From assembly GCA_028287235.1 (NCBI GenBank), contig JAQBQB010000018.1, positions 62,001 through 126,000 on the forward strand: a DNA stretch of 64,000 nt, read 5' to 3'. A program made the translations under genes and the position numbers. The first letter of the stretch is position 1; each line of letters starts with the position of its first letter. Below, in pieces: positions 52,516 through 60,155 of the stretch. Source of the DNA: Gemmatimonadota bacterium (GTDB lineage Bacteria > Gemmatimonadota > Gemmatimonadetes > Gemmatimonadales > Gemmatimonadaceae). Below the pieces are notes generated by a model. That model had not been told where the DNA came from. It did no database searches and saw nothing but the letters and a program-made list of their open reading frames with translations.

Positions 52516-52601
52516 TCAGCGTACGAGGACGCCGAGATTTCAGTTTGCTGAAAGTCAGCGTACCCCAGTTGCGGCCAAATGTACGCTACCGCACCGTAGC
52601 G
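52516..52601. promoter_or_regulatory. Candidate LexA operator region
   Basis: Upstream of lexA are two perfect inverted repeats, TTTCAG-TTTG-CTGAAA (52538-52553) and CGCTAC-N6-GTAGCG (52584-52601), and a direct repeat TCAGCGTAC at 52516 and 52555. LexA usually represses its own gene, so one of these is probably its box, though which one cannot be said from one site. Confidence 0.4.
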
Positions 52602-52616
52602 GGTCAACGACCTGTG

Positions 52617-54065
52617 TCAAGCGTGCTGTGTGATGTAACGCACAGCGCCGTCAATTCGTTCCAGCGATCGGTCGCGGCCGAGCATCACGAGCACGTCGAA
52701 GATGCCCGGGCTCGCCGCGCTGCCGGTGAGCGCGACACGGAGCGGCTGAAAAAGCTTTCCGGCTCCCATGCTCCGCGACTCGGCGAGCCCGCGTAGCGCG
52801 TCTTCCAGCGGTTGGGCCTCCCAGAGAGCGGCCGCCGCGAGCGCGGCGCGCGTCGCTTGCAAGATGTCGCGCGACGCCTCGCGATCCTTCCACTGCTTCG
52901 CGACCGCGTCGGGGTCGTAGTCGATCGGATCGCGGAGATACGGGATGGCCTGACGCACGATCTCGTCGGTAGTACGGGCGCGGATCTTCAACAGCTCGAT
53001 CAACGCAAGCAGCCAGGGCTCGCGCGCCTTCAGATCGGCCTCGGTGGCCAGCCCGGCGGCCACGATTCCGCGAATGACGAGCGGCGCCAGCTCCGCGGCG
53101 GCCATCAGCGCGAGATGCTGGCCGTTCATCCACTCCAGCTTTTTCGTATCGAAGATCGCGGCCTTCTTCGACAGGTCGTCGGCCGAGAACAGCTCGATCA
53201 TCTGCGGCACGGTCATCACCTCGATGTCGTTGCCCGGCGACCAGCCGAGGAGCGCGAGGAAGTTGAGCATCGCCTGCGGCAGAATGCCCATGTGCTGGTA
53301 GTCGCCCACCGCGGTGGCGCCGTGGCGCTTGCTCAGCTTCTTCCCGTCCATGCCGTGGATCATCGGCAGGTGCGCGAACTGCGGCAGCGGCTTGCCGAGC
53401 GCCTCGTACAACAGGATTTGCTTCGGCGTGTTCGAGATGTGATCGTCGCCGCGCATCACGACGGTGATGCCCATGGCAATGTCGTCGGACACCACCGCGA
53501 GGTTGTAGATGGGCGTGCCGTCGGTGCGCAGGATGATGAAATCGCCCTCGCCGATGTCCTTGTTCGGAAAGGTGATCGGGCCATGCACCAAGTCCGTCCA
53601 CGACGTCTCGCCCTCGCGCACGCGAAAGCGAACGACGAACGGCTCGCCGGCGGCGACGCGGCGCGTGACCTCGTCGGCCGGCAAATGGGCGCATCGTCCG
53701 TCATACCGGAACGCCTCGCCGCGCGCCTCGGCTGCCTTGCGCTGTTCGTCGAGCTCGGCCTGGGTACAGAAGCAGCGATAGGCCTTGCCGGCTTCGACGA
53801 GCTGTGCGACGTCGGCCCGATGGCGCGCCAGGTTCGCGCCCTGGTAGACCACGTCCTCGTCCCAATCCAACCCCAGCCACTCGAGACCCTCGAAGATGGC
53901 GCGCGTGCTGTCGTCGGTGCTGCGGGCGCGGTCGGTATCTTCGACGCGCAGCAGGAACTGGCCGCCGTATTTCTTGACGAAGAGCCAGTTGAAGAGGGCG
54001 GTGCGGGCGCCGCCGACGTGCAGGTAGCCGGTCGGGGAGGGGGCGAAGCGGAGGCGGTGGGGCAT
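52617..54065 (-). CDS. gltX: Glutamate-tRNA ligase
   Basis: 482 residues from ATG at 54065 (PHRLRFAPSPTGYLHVGGA, the HIGH-type motif as YLHVG). The KMSKS equivalent is KKLSKRHGA. The zinc-region pattern CFCTQAELDEQRK is present and the C-terminal anticodon-binding helices follow. It is of normal GluRS length. Whether it is discriminating cannot be said without the anticodon-domain residues being aligned. Confidence 0.96.
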   Translation of the reverse strand: MPHRLRFAPSPTGYLHVGGARTALFNWLFVKKYGGQFLLRVEDTDRARSTDDSTRAIFEGLEWLGLDWDEDVVYQGANLARHRADVAQLVEAGKAYRCFCTQAELDEQRKAAEARGEAFRYDGRCAHLPADEVTRRVAAGEPFVVRFRVREGETSWTDLVHGPITFPNKDIGEGDFIILRTDGTPIYNLAVVSDDIAMGITVVMRGDDHISNTPKQILLYEALGKPLPQFAHLPMIHGMDGKKLSKRHGATAVGDYQHMGILPQAMLNFLALLGWSPGNDIEVMTVPQMIELFSADDLSKKAAIFDTKKLEWMNGQHLALMAAAELAPLVIRGIVAAGLATEADLKAREPWLLALIELLKIRARTTDEIVRQAIPYLRDPIDYDPDAVAKQWKDREASRDILQATRAALAAAALWEAQPLEDALRGLAESRSMGAGKLFQPLRVALTGSAASPGIFDVLVMLGRDRSLERIDGAVRYITQHA

Positions 54066-54107
54066 GACGCGAAAGGTAATGGCCGACGGGCAGCTCACCC
54101 GAAACGA

Positions 54108-54137
54108 CAAAGGCCCGCCGGTTCAGGCGGGCCTTTG
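54108..54137 (-). terminator. Terminator between tRNA-Ser and gltX
   Basis: A perfect 12-bp stem, CAAAGGCCCGCC pairing with GGCGGGCCTTTG, across a 6-base loop. It lies 10 bases after the tRNA-Ser 3' end on the minus strand and before the gltX start, so it ends the tRNA transcript. Confidence 0.8.
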
Positions 54138-54146
54138 TGTGGAGCA

Positions 54147-54236
54147 CGGGAGAGGGGGGATTCGAACCCCCGATAGGGCTTTTGACCCTATAACGGTTTA
54201 GCAAACCGCCGCCTTCAGCCTCTCGGCCACCCCCCC
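54147..54236 (-). tRNA. tRNA-Ser (anticodon GCU)
   Basis: 90 nt on the minus strand. The acceptor 5' strand is seven G pairing with CTCTCCC (two G-U pairs). The TGGCCGAGAGGCTGAAGGC D arm is serine-type, the anticodon loop TTGCTAA gives GCU, there is a long variable arm (TATAGGGTCAAAAGCCCTATC), and the T arm is GGGGG-TTCGAAT-CCCCC. The discriminator is G and CCA is not encoded. It stands alone between the fused MFS gene (divergent) and gltX. Confidence 0.95.
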
Positions 54237-54314
54237 ACGAACCTCACCAATTTACCGAACGCGCGGGAGTCCGCACAAGTGTTACGGGCTCCGCCGGTTT
54301 CCAGTCGAGAGGGC

Positions 54315-57300
54315 ATGCTCCCTCTCCTGTATGCCGTCTTCATTCTCTCCGGCGCCGCGGGGCTCATCTACGAGTCCATCTGGACGCGGTACCTGGGATT
54401 GTTCGTGGGCCATAGCGCGTACGCGCAGGTCATCGTGCTCGTCATCTTCCTCGGTGGAATGTCGATCGGCGCGCTCGTCGTGGGACGGCGCACCGAACGG
54501 CTCCGGCGGCCGCTCTACTGGTACGCGGCAGTCGAGCTGCTCACGGGATTGATCGGGCTCGTCTTTCACGACGTCTTCGTGGCGACGACGAGCTTTGCCT
54601 ACGACAGCGTGTTCCCGTCGGTGGGGCTCGGAGCCGCGCAGACGATCGCCAAATGGGGCATTGCGAGCTTGCTCATTCTGCCCCAGTCGATCCTGCTCGG
54701 GATGACCTTTCCGCTGATGAGTGCCGGCGTCGTACGTCGCGTGCCGCGAGAGGCGGGCCGGGCGTTGGCGATGCTCTACTTCGCCAACAGCCTCGGCGCC
54801 GCAGCCGGCGTGCTCGTGGCGGGCTTTTGGCTCGTCGCGCTCGCCGGCCTGCCCGGTACGCTGCTCGTCGCGGCGATGATCAACATTCTGGTGGCGGCCA
54901 TCGTCGTCGTGACGCTGCGCGCGCGCGCCGACGCGGAGCCGGAGGCGGCGACGATCGCTGCGCCGGCCGCCGACGTCTCGGGCCTGTCGCGGCCGCGGCT
55001 CTGGCGCCTGCTGTTGCTCGTGAGCTTTGGGACGGCGCTCTCGAGCTTCGTTTACGAGATCGGCTGGATCCGGATGCTCGCGCTCGTGCTGGGTAGTGCG
55101 ACGCACTCGTTCGAGCTGATGCTCTCGGCGTTCATCCTCGGCCTGTCGCTCGGTGCGCTCTGGGTGCGGCGGCGCGCCGACGAGCGCGCGGACTCGCTGC
55201 GACTGCTCGGCTACGTGCAGCTGGCGATGGGATCGCTGGCCATCGCGACGCTGCCGGTGTATCTCGCGTCGTTCGGATGGATGGTCGACTTGCTCGCGGC
55301 GTTCGCCAAGACGCCGGAGGGGTACACGCTGTTCAGCGTGTCGCGCTACGTGCTCTGCCTCGCCGTGATGCTGCCGGCCACGTTCTGCGCGGGAATGACG
55401 CTGCCGCTCATCACGCGCGTGCTGGTGGGAGCCGGAGTCGGCGAGCGGGCGATCGGACAGGTGTACGGCGTGAATACGTTCGGCTCGATCGTCGGCGCCG
55501 GCATTGCCGGTCTGGTGCTGATGCCGTTGCTCGGGCTCAAGTGGCTGCTCGTCGCCGGCGCGTCGGTCGACATCGTGCTCGGCGTGGTGCTGCTCGGCCC
55601 GGAGTGGCGGCAGATCTTCGCCGTGGAGCGGTCTCGGCGCGGGCTGCGCGTCGGCGCCGCCGCGGCGCTCGCGCTGCTCGTCATCGCGGTCGCGCTGCGC
55701 ACCGACTTCGATCACACGGTGCTGACGAGCGGCGTCTATCGCTACGGCACCGTGCAGGCGGCGGGATCGCGAAAAGTATTGTTCTACAAGGATGGACGCA
55801 CGGCCACGGTGAGTGTTCGACGGATGCCGGACACGGGTGGTCTCACGCTCGGTACCAACGGCAAGCCCGACGCGTCGCTCGGTCCCGAGTGGCTCAACCC
55901 CAATGACGGACGCAACCCGGGCGCATTCACCCACGACGCGCCGACGCAGCTCTTCGTGCCGCTCGTTCCGCTGGCACACGTGCCGCACGTGCGCGAAGCC
56001 GCGGTGATCGGGTTCGGATCGGGCATGACGTCGCACGCGCTGCTTGGCAGTCCCGCGCTGCAGCACCTCGTCACGATCGAGATCGAGCCGGAGATGATCA
56101 AGGCGGCGCGGAACTTCTACCCGGCGAACAGGCGCGCTTTCGACGATCCGCGCTCGCGTTTCGTGATCGACGACGCGCGCTCCTATTTCGCGGCGAGCGG
56201 ACAGAAGTTCGATCTCATCGTGTCCGAGCCGTCGAACCCGTGGGTGTCGGGCGTCTCCGGCCTGTTCACCACGGAGTTCTACGGGCGCGTGAAGCGGTAC
56301 CTCACGCCGAACGGCGTGTTCGCGCAGTGGCTCCATCTCTATGAGATCGACGACGGCCTCGTGCTCGGCGTGATCGCGGCGCTGTCGCAGCACTTTCCCA
56401 CGTACTCGATCTTTCAGCTCTCGGGGCGCGACATCCTCATCGTTGCCACCGCCGGTCCCGCGCTCGCCGCGCCGGATTGGTCGATCTTTCAGTACCCCGG
56501 GCTTGCCGACGACCTCAAGCGCGTCTGGCCGATCACGCCGCACACGATGGAGACACTGCGCGTTGCCGACCAGAAGTCGCTCGAGCCGCTCGTTCGCTCC
56601 GGTGGCGTTCCGAATTCCGATTTTTATCCCACGCTCGACCTCAACGCCGAGCGGACGCGATACATGAAGAGCGAGGCAACGGGCTTTGCCGGGCTTGCGT
56701 CGGGGCGGGTGAACTTCGCGGCGATGGTCGACGGCCGCCGGAACGGGTTGGGGGACTCGTACGCCGTGGTGACCGGTATTCCGCGGCTGCAGGCGATGGC
56801 CGTCGCGGCTGCGATGCGCAACGGCGACGTGCGCGGTGGACAGACGGCAACCGTCGCCATGGCGCGGAAACATCTGCTCGATGAGGAAATGCTCACAGGC
56901 CGTGCGCCCTCCGACTGGCGGGTGTGGGTGCAGTCGGTGGCCGGCGTGGAAGACGCCCTGCACGGCGGCATGGCGGGTGTCGCGGATTCCGCATTCTACG
57001 CGTCGCTGCGCACGTATCTCGCGCGGACGAACCCGCCGATCCTCGCCCGCGCGTCCGTGGATTTTCTGCACGGCATGGCGGCGTGGGACTTCACCGAAGC
57101 GTCGCGCGCCGCCAACCCGCTGGTCGTCGCCGCGGCATCGGGCGACGCGTGGCTCGACGCCGATGCGCTGCGCGACGGCGCCGTGATGGCGAAGCTCGAG
57201 GTGGGCGACCGCGGCGCGGCCCGCGAAGTGTTCCGCGCGCTCCTGCATCAATCGACGCGCGACATCACCGACCTGCGGACGCGGTTGCTGTTCGCCTATA

Positions 57301-57344
57301 TCGCCGATACGACGCGCGGCGGCACGGTAGCGATTCGTCGCTAG
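54315..57344 (+). CDS. Fused membrane transporter/spermidine-synthase-like protein
   Basis: 1009 residues from ATG at 54315. The N-terminal half (residues about 1-460) has 12 or more membrane segments, the first with LSGAAGLIYESIWTRYLG, a signature of fused MFS/spermidine synthase proteins. Residues about 480-720 are a SAM-binding-type domain: AVIGFGSGMTSHALLG, VTIEIEPEMIKAARNFYP, DARSYFAASGQKFDLIVSEPSNPWV and FTTEFYGRVKRYL. The polyamine-synthase Asp pair is not clearly conserved. The C-terminal 280 residues are helical and TPR-like. The substrate is unknown. Confidence 0.82.
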   Translation: MLPLLYAVFILSGAAGLIYESIWTRYLGLFVGHSAYAQVIVLVIFLGGMSIGALVVGRRTERLRRPLYWYAAVELLTGLIGLVFHDVFVATTSFAYDSVFPSVGLGAAQTIAKWGIASLLILPQSILLGMTFPLMSAGVVRRVPREAGRALAMLYFANSLGAAAGVLVAGFWLVALAGLPGTLLVAAMINILVAAIVVVTLRARADAEPEAATIAAPAADVSGLSRPRLWRLLLLVSFGTALSSFVYEIGWIRMLALVLGSATHSFELMLSAFILGLSLGALWVRRRADERADSLRLLGYVQLAMGSLAIATLPVYLASFGWMVDLLAAFAKTPEGYTLFSVSRYVLCLAVMLPATFCAGMTLPLITRVLVGAGVGERAIGQVYGVNTFGSIVGAGIAGLVLMPLLGLKWLLVAGASVDIVLGVVLLGPEWRQIFAVERSRRGLRVGAAAALALLVIAVALRTDFDHTVLTSGVYRYGTVQAAGSRKVLFYKDGRTATVSVRRMPDTGGLTLGTNGKPDASLGPEWLNPNDGRNPGAFTHDAPTQLFVPLVPLAHVPHVREAAVIGFGSGMTSHALLGSPALQHLVTIEIEPEMIKAARNFYPANRRAFDDPRSRFVIDDARSYFAASGQKFDLIVSEPSNPWVSGVSGLFTTEFYGRVKRYLTPNGVFAQWLHLYEIDDGLVLGVIAALSQHFPTYSIFQLSGRDILIVATAGPALAAPDWSIFQYPGLADDLKRVWPITPHTMETLRVADQKSLEPLVRSGGVPNSDFYPTLDLNAERTRYMKSEATGFAGLASGRVNFAAMVDGRRNGLGDSYAVVTGIPRLQAMAVAAAMRNGDVRGGQTATVAMARKHLLDEEMLTGRAPSDWRVWVQSVAGVEDALHGGMAGVADSAFYASLRTYLARTNPPILARASVDFLHGMAAWDFTEASRAANPLVVAAASGDAWLDADALRDGAVMAKLEVGDRGAAREVFRALLHQSTRDITDLRTRLLFAYIADTTRGGTVAIRR

Positions 57345-57395
57345 AGGCGGGCGGCGAATACGCGCACGGGTTGGCCGGGTCCGTACCTTTGACGG

Positions 57396-59306
57396 ATGGC
57401 TTCTCCGATGATGGTCGCGGGTATGGGCATGGGCCGGCGCGGTCCAAACGTGCCGCGTCCGCCGCTGCGCGAACGGCTCGCCGCGCTGCGGCTCGTGCCG
57501 CGGCTGCTGCGCCTCGTGTGGGAGACGCAGCCCGCCTACACCGCAACGATGATCGTGCTGCGCCTCGTGCGCTCCCTCGTGCCAGTCGCGAACCTCTGGG
57601 TCGCGAAGCTGATCATCGACGAGGTGATCCGCCTGGCGCGCGCCGGCGGCTCGCCGCACCACCTCTGGGTGCTCGTGGCCATCGAGATGGCGACGGTGGT
57701 GGGGGGCGAGCTGCTGGCGCGCGTATCGGGATTGATCGAAGGCCTGCTGAGCGATCTCTTCACGAACCGGATCAGCATCCGCATCATGGAGCACGCGGCG
57801 ACGCTCGACCTGCACATGTTCGAGGATCCGAAGTTCTACGACCATCTCGAGCGGGCGCGGCAGGGCACGACGGGCCGCGTGGCGCTGCTCTCGCAGCTGC
57901 TCGGCATCGGCCAAAGCGCGCTCACGCTGGCGTCGCTCAGCATTGGGTTGGCGGCGCAGGCGCCGTGGCTGCTCCTGCTGCTTGCCGTGGCGGTGCTGCC
58001 GAGCTTCGTCGGGGAAACGCACTTCGCGGCGCTCTCCTATTCGCTGCTCTTCCGGCGGACGCCGCAGCGCCGGCAGCTCGACTACATCCGGTACGTCGGC
58101 GCGAGCGACGAGACGGCGAAGGAAGTCCAGATGTTCGGCCTCGCGCCCTGGCTCATCGCGCGGTATCGCGGGCTGTCGGACCGTTTCTACGACGAGAGCC
58201 GCACGTTGGCGATCCGGAAAGCGCTCGTCAGCTCGGGGCTCTCGCTGCTCGGCACCGTCGGCTACTACGCGGCGTACGCGATCGTCCTGCTCCGGGCCGT
58301 CGGCGGCGCGATCAGCATCGGCACGCTGACCTTCCTCGCGGCGTCGTTCCGGCAGAGCCGCGACCTGATCCAGCAGCTGCTCATGTCGGCCAGTGGGATC
58401 TATGAGCAGAGTTTATATCTAAAAGACTTATTCGACTTTTTTGATATGAAGTCGTCGATCCAGAGCGCGCCCGGGGCGCTGCCGGTGCCGCGGCCCATCC
58501 GTCAGGGTTTCGTCTTCGAGGACGTCGGCTTCCAGTATCCGGGCAGCGACCGCTGGGCCGTCCGGCATCTCAGCTTCACCCTCGGCGCGGGGGAACGGGT
58601 GGCCCTCGTCGGCGAGAACGGCGCGGGCAAGACCACGCTCACCAAGCTCCTCGCGCGGCTCTACGAGCCCACCGAGGGCCGAATCCTCCTCGACGGCCTC
58701 GACCTGCGCGACTACGACGTGGCCGACGTGCGTCGCTCCATCGGCGTCATCTTCCAGGACTTCGTCCAGTACGACATGCGCTTCGACGAAAACGTCGGCG
58801 TGGGCGAGGTCGAGTCGGTGCGAGCGTATCTCGACGCCGAGCTGGCGCCGGGCGACGGCGCCGCGGCGAACGGTGAGCCACCGGCCGCCATCGCCGCGGC
58901 GTCGGAGAAGTCGCTGGCCGCGTCGCTCCTGCCGCGGCTGCCCGGCGCCTACCGCCAGATGCTTGGCCGCCGCTTCGAGCAGGGTGTCGACCTGTCGGGC
59001 GGCGAGTGGCAGAAGGTCGCGCTGGCGCGCGCCTACATGCGCGACGCCCAGGTGTTGATCCTCGACGAGCCCACCGCCGCGCTGGACGCGCGCGCCGAGT
59101 ACGACGTGTTCGTCCGCTTCAATGCGCTGATGGCCGGGCGCATGGCCGTCGTCATCTCGCACCGCTTCTCCACGGTGCGCATGGCCGACCGCATCATCGT
59201 GCTGCGGAACGGCGAGATCGTGGAGCAGGGAACCCACGAGGCGCTCGTGGGCGCCGGCGGGTTGTACGCCGAGCTGTTCGCGATGCAGGCGGCGGGCTAC
59301 CGCTGA
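57396..59306 (+). CDS. ABC exporter (permease-ATPase fusion)
   Basis: 636 residues from ATG at 57396. Six membrane segments lie between residues about 50 and 330 (VAKLIIDEVIRLA, FTNRISIRIMEHAATLDLHMFEDPKFYD). The ATPase follows from about 365: Walker A GENGAGKTTL, the Q loop in GVIFQDFVQYDM, signature LSGGEWQKVALARA, Walker B VLILDEPTAALD and the switch His in VISHRFSTV. A helical insert of about 40 residues (AAANGEPPAAIAAASEKS) sits before the signature. It works as a dimer of half-transporters. The exported substrate is not known. Confidence 0.92.
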   Translation: MASPMMVAGMGMGRRGPNVPRPPLRERLAALRLVPRLLRLVWETQPAYTATMIVLRLVRSLVPVANLWVAKLIIDEVIRLARAGGSPHHLWVLVAIEMATVVGGELLARVSGLIEGLLSDLFTNRISIRIMEHAATLDLHMFEDPKFYDHLERARQGTTGRVALLSQLLGIGQSALTLASLSIGLAAQAPWLLLLLAVAVLPSFVGETHFAALSYSLLFRRTPQRRQLDYIRYVGASDETAKEVQMFGLAPWLIARYRGLSDRFYDESRTLAIRKALVSSGLSLLGTVGYYAAYAIVLLRAVGGAISIGTLTFLAASFRQSRDLIQQLLMSASGIYEQSLYLKDLFDFFDMKSSIQSAPGALPVPRPIRQGFVFEDVGFQYPGSDRWAVRHLSFTLGAGERVALVGENGAGKTTLTKLLARLYEPTEGRILLDGLDLRDYDVADVRRSIGVIFQDFVQYDMRFDENVGVGEVESVRAYLDAELAPGDGAAANGEPPAAIAAASEKSLAASLLPRLPGAYRQMLGRRFEQGVDLSGGEWQKVALARAYMRDAQVLILDEPTAALDARAEYDVFVRFNALMAGRMAVVISHRFSTVRMADRIIVLRNGEIVEQGTHEALVGAGGLYAELFAMQAAGYR

Positions 59307-59340
59307 TGGGTGCGGTGCGAGGGAAAGCGATCCTTCGCTT

Positions 59341-59445
59341 CGCTCAGGATGACATGGGTGTCGCTCAGGATGACATGGATGTCGCTCAGGATGACATGGA
59401 TGTCGCGCAGGATGACATGGGTGTCGCGCAGGACGACATGGGTGT
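59341..59445 (+). repeat. Five-unit 21-bp tandem repeat
   Basis: Five head-to-tail 21-base units at 59341, 59362, 59383, 59404 and 59425, each close to CGCTCAGGATGACATGG plus ATGT or GTGT. Units 1-3 have CGCTCAGG, units 4-5 CGCGCAGG. They differ by one or two substitutions and no indels. The array starts 35 bases after the ABC gene stop and its last base is the first base of the convergent gene's stop codon. Confidence 0.95.
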
Positions 59446-59981
59446 CACGGCCGGCCGCCGCCCATCCGCTCGCTCAGCAGCTTCTCCGTCTCCTGTTGCT
59501 GCTTGGCGAGCAGATCCTTCGCTTTGCTCTGTTGGTCGGCATCGAGCGACGTGATGGCCGCCTTACCCGCCTCGTCGTAGCTCGTGCGGATCGCGACGAG
59601 CACCGTCATCAGGCTCACGCGCGCGTCGCGGAGCCGCGTGCGCTCTTCCGCCGACGAGTTGCCGCTGGGGCGCAGCTCGTGCACCAGCGAATCCACGGCC
59701 TTGAGCAGCGGCGCATCGGTCTCCTTCAGCTTCGGCTCGGCGTCCTTGAGCGTCGACAGTTGCGCATCGGTGAGCTTGAGATCCTTTCGCTTGTCAATGA
59801 GCAGCTTTAGAGGACTCTGATCCTCGAGATCGCGGGCGCGAAGGCTCGGGCCTTTCGGCATCGAATCCTTGCCGAAGAGCTCCGTGCGTTTATCGGCCTG
59901 GGAGCGCGTGCCGCCCCCGCGTTGGCCTGCGGCGAGCGACGGCAGAACGAGCAAGGCGACGAGCAGCAGACGGCGGGACAT
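59445..59981 (-). CDS. Small periplasmic helical protein (Spy/CpxP-like layout)
   Basis: 178 residues from ATG at 59981, with AGGAG (59989-59993) upstream. The signal peptide (residues 1-20, LLLVALLVLPSLAAGQ) precedes an all-helical mature part: LKLLIDKRKDLKLTDAQLS, DAPLLKAVDSLVHEL, and a long C-terminal AKDLLAKQQQETEKLLSERM. This layout is like Spy/CpxP-type LTxxQ chaperones (LTDAQLSTLKD), although the two LTxxQ boxes are not both clear. Its stop codon abuts the 21-bp repeat array. Confidence 0.65.
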   Translation of the reverse strand: MSRRLLLVALLVLPSLAAGQRGGGTRSQADKRTELFGKDSMPKGPSLRARDLEDQSPLKLLIDKRKDLKLTDAQLSTLKDAEPKLKETDAPLLKAVDSLVHELRPSGNSSAEERTRLRDARVSLMTVLVAIRTSYDEAGKAAITSLDADQQSKAKDLLAKQQQETEKLLSERMGGGRP

Positions 59982-60155
59982 GGCGAAACTCCTCGGAAGG
60001 AACGGAATGAAGCGCTAATCTATCGCGCCGACAGCTTGGCGTAAGGCCGCCGCGACCGTTACGCAGCTGTTGAGAAAGCGTCATCGGACGCACGCGTTTC
60101 GCCGGCAAACTGCTCCCCGCAACTCTCTTCACACCTTTTGCGGGGACTCGTCGCC

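Noticed and set aside
54282-58022. Very long open frame on the minus strand through the MFS and ABC genes (1246 codons)
   Set aside because: It is His/Arg/Glu-rich with no domain, and lies opposite two clear genes. High GC opens such frames by chance, and the same holds for 19056-22241 (+), 1115-2863 (+), 25120-26820 (+) and 32477-34885 (+).
59341-59445. Tandem repeat considered as a CRISPR array
   Set aside because: Units touch without unique spacers and are only 21 bases, and no cas gene is near.
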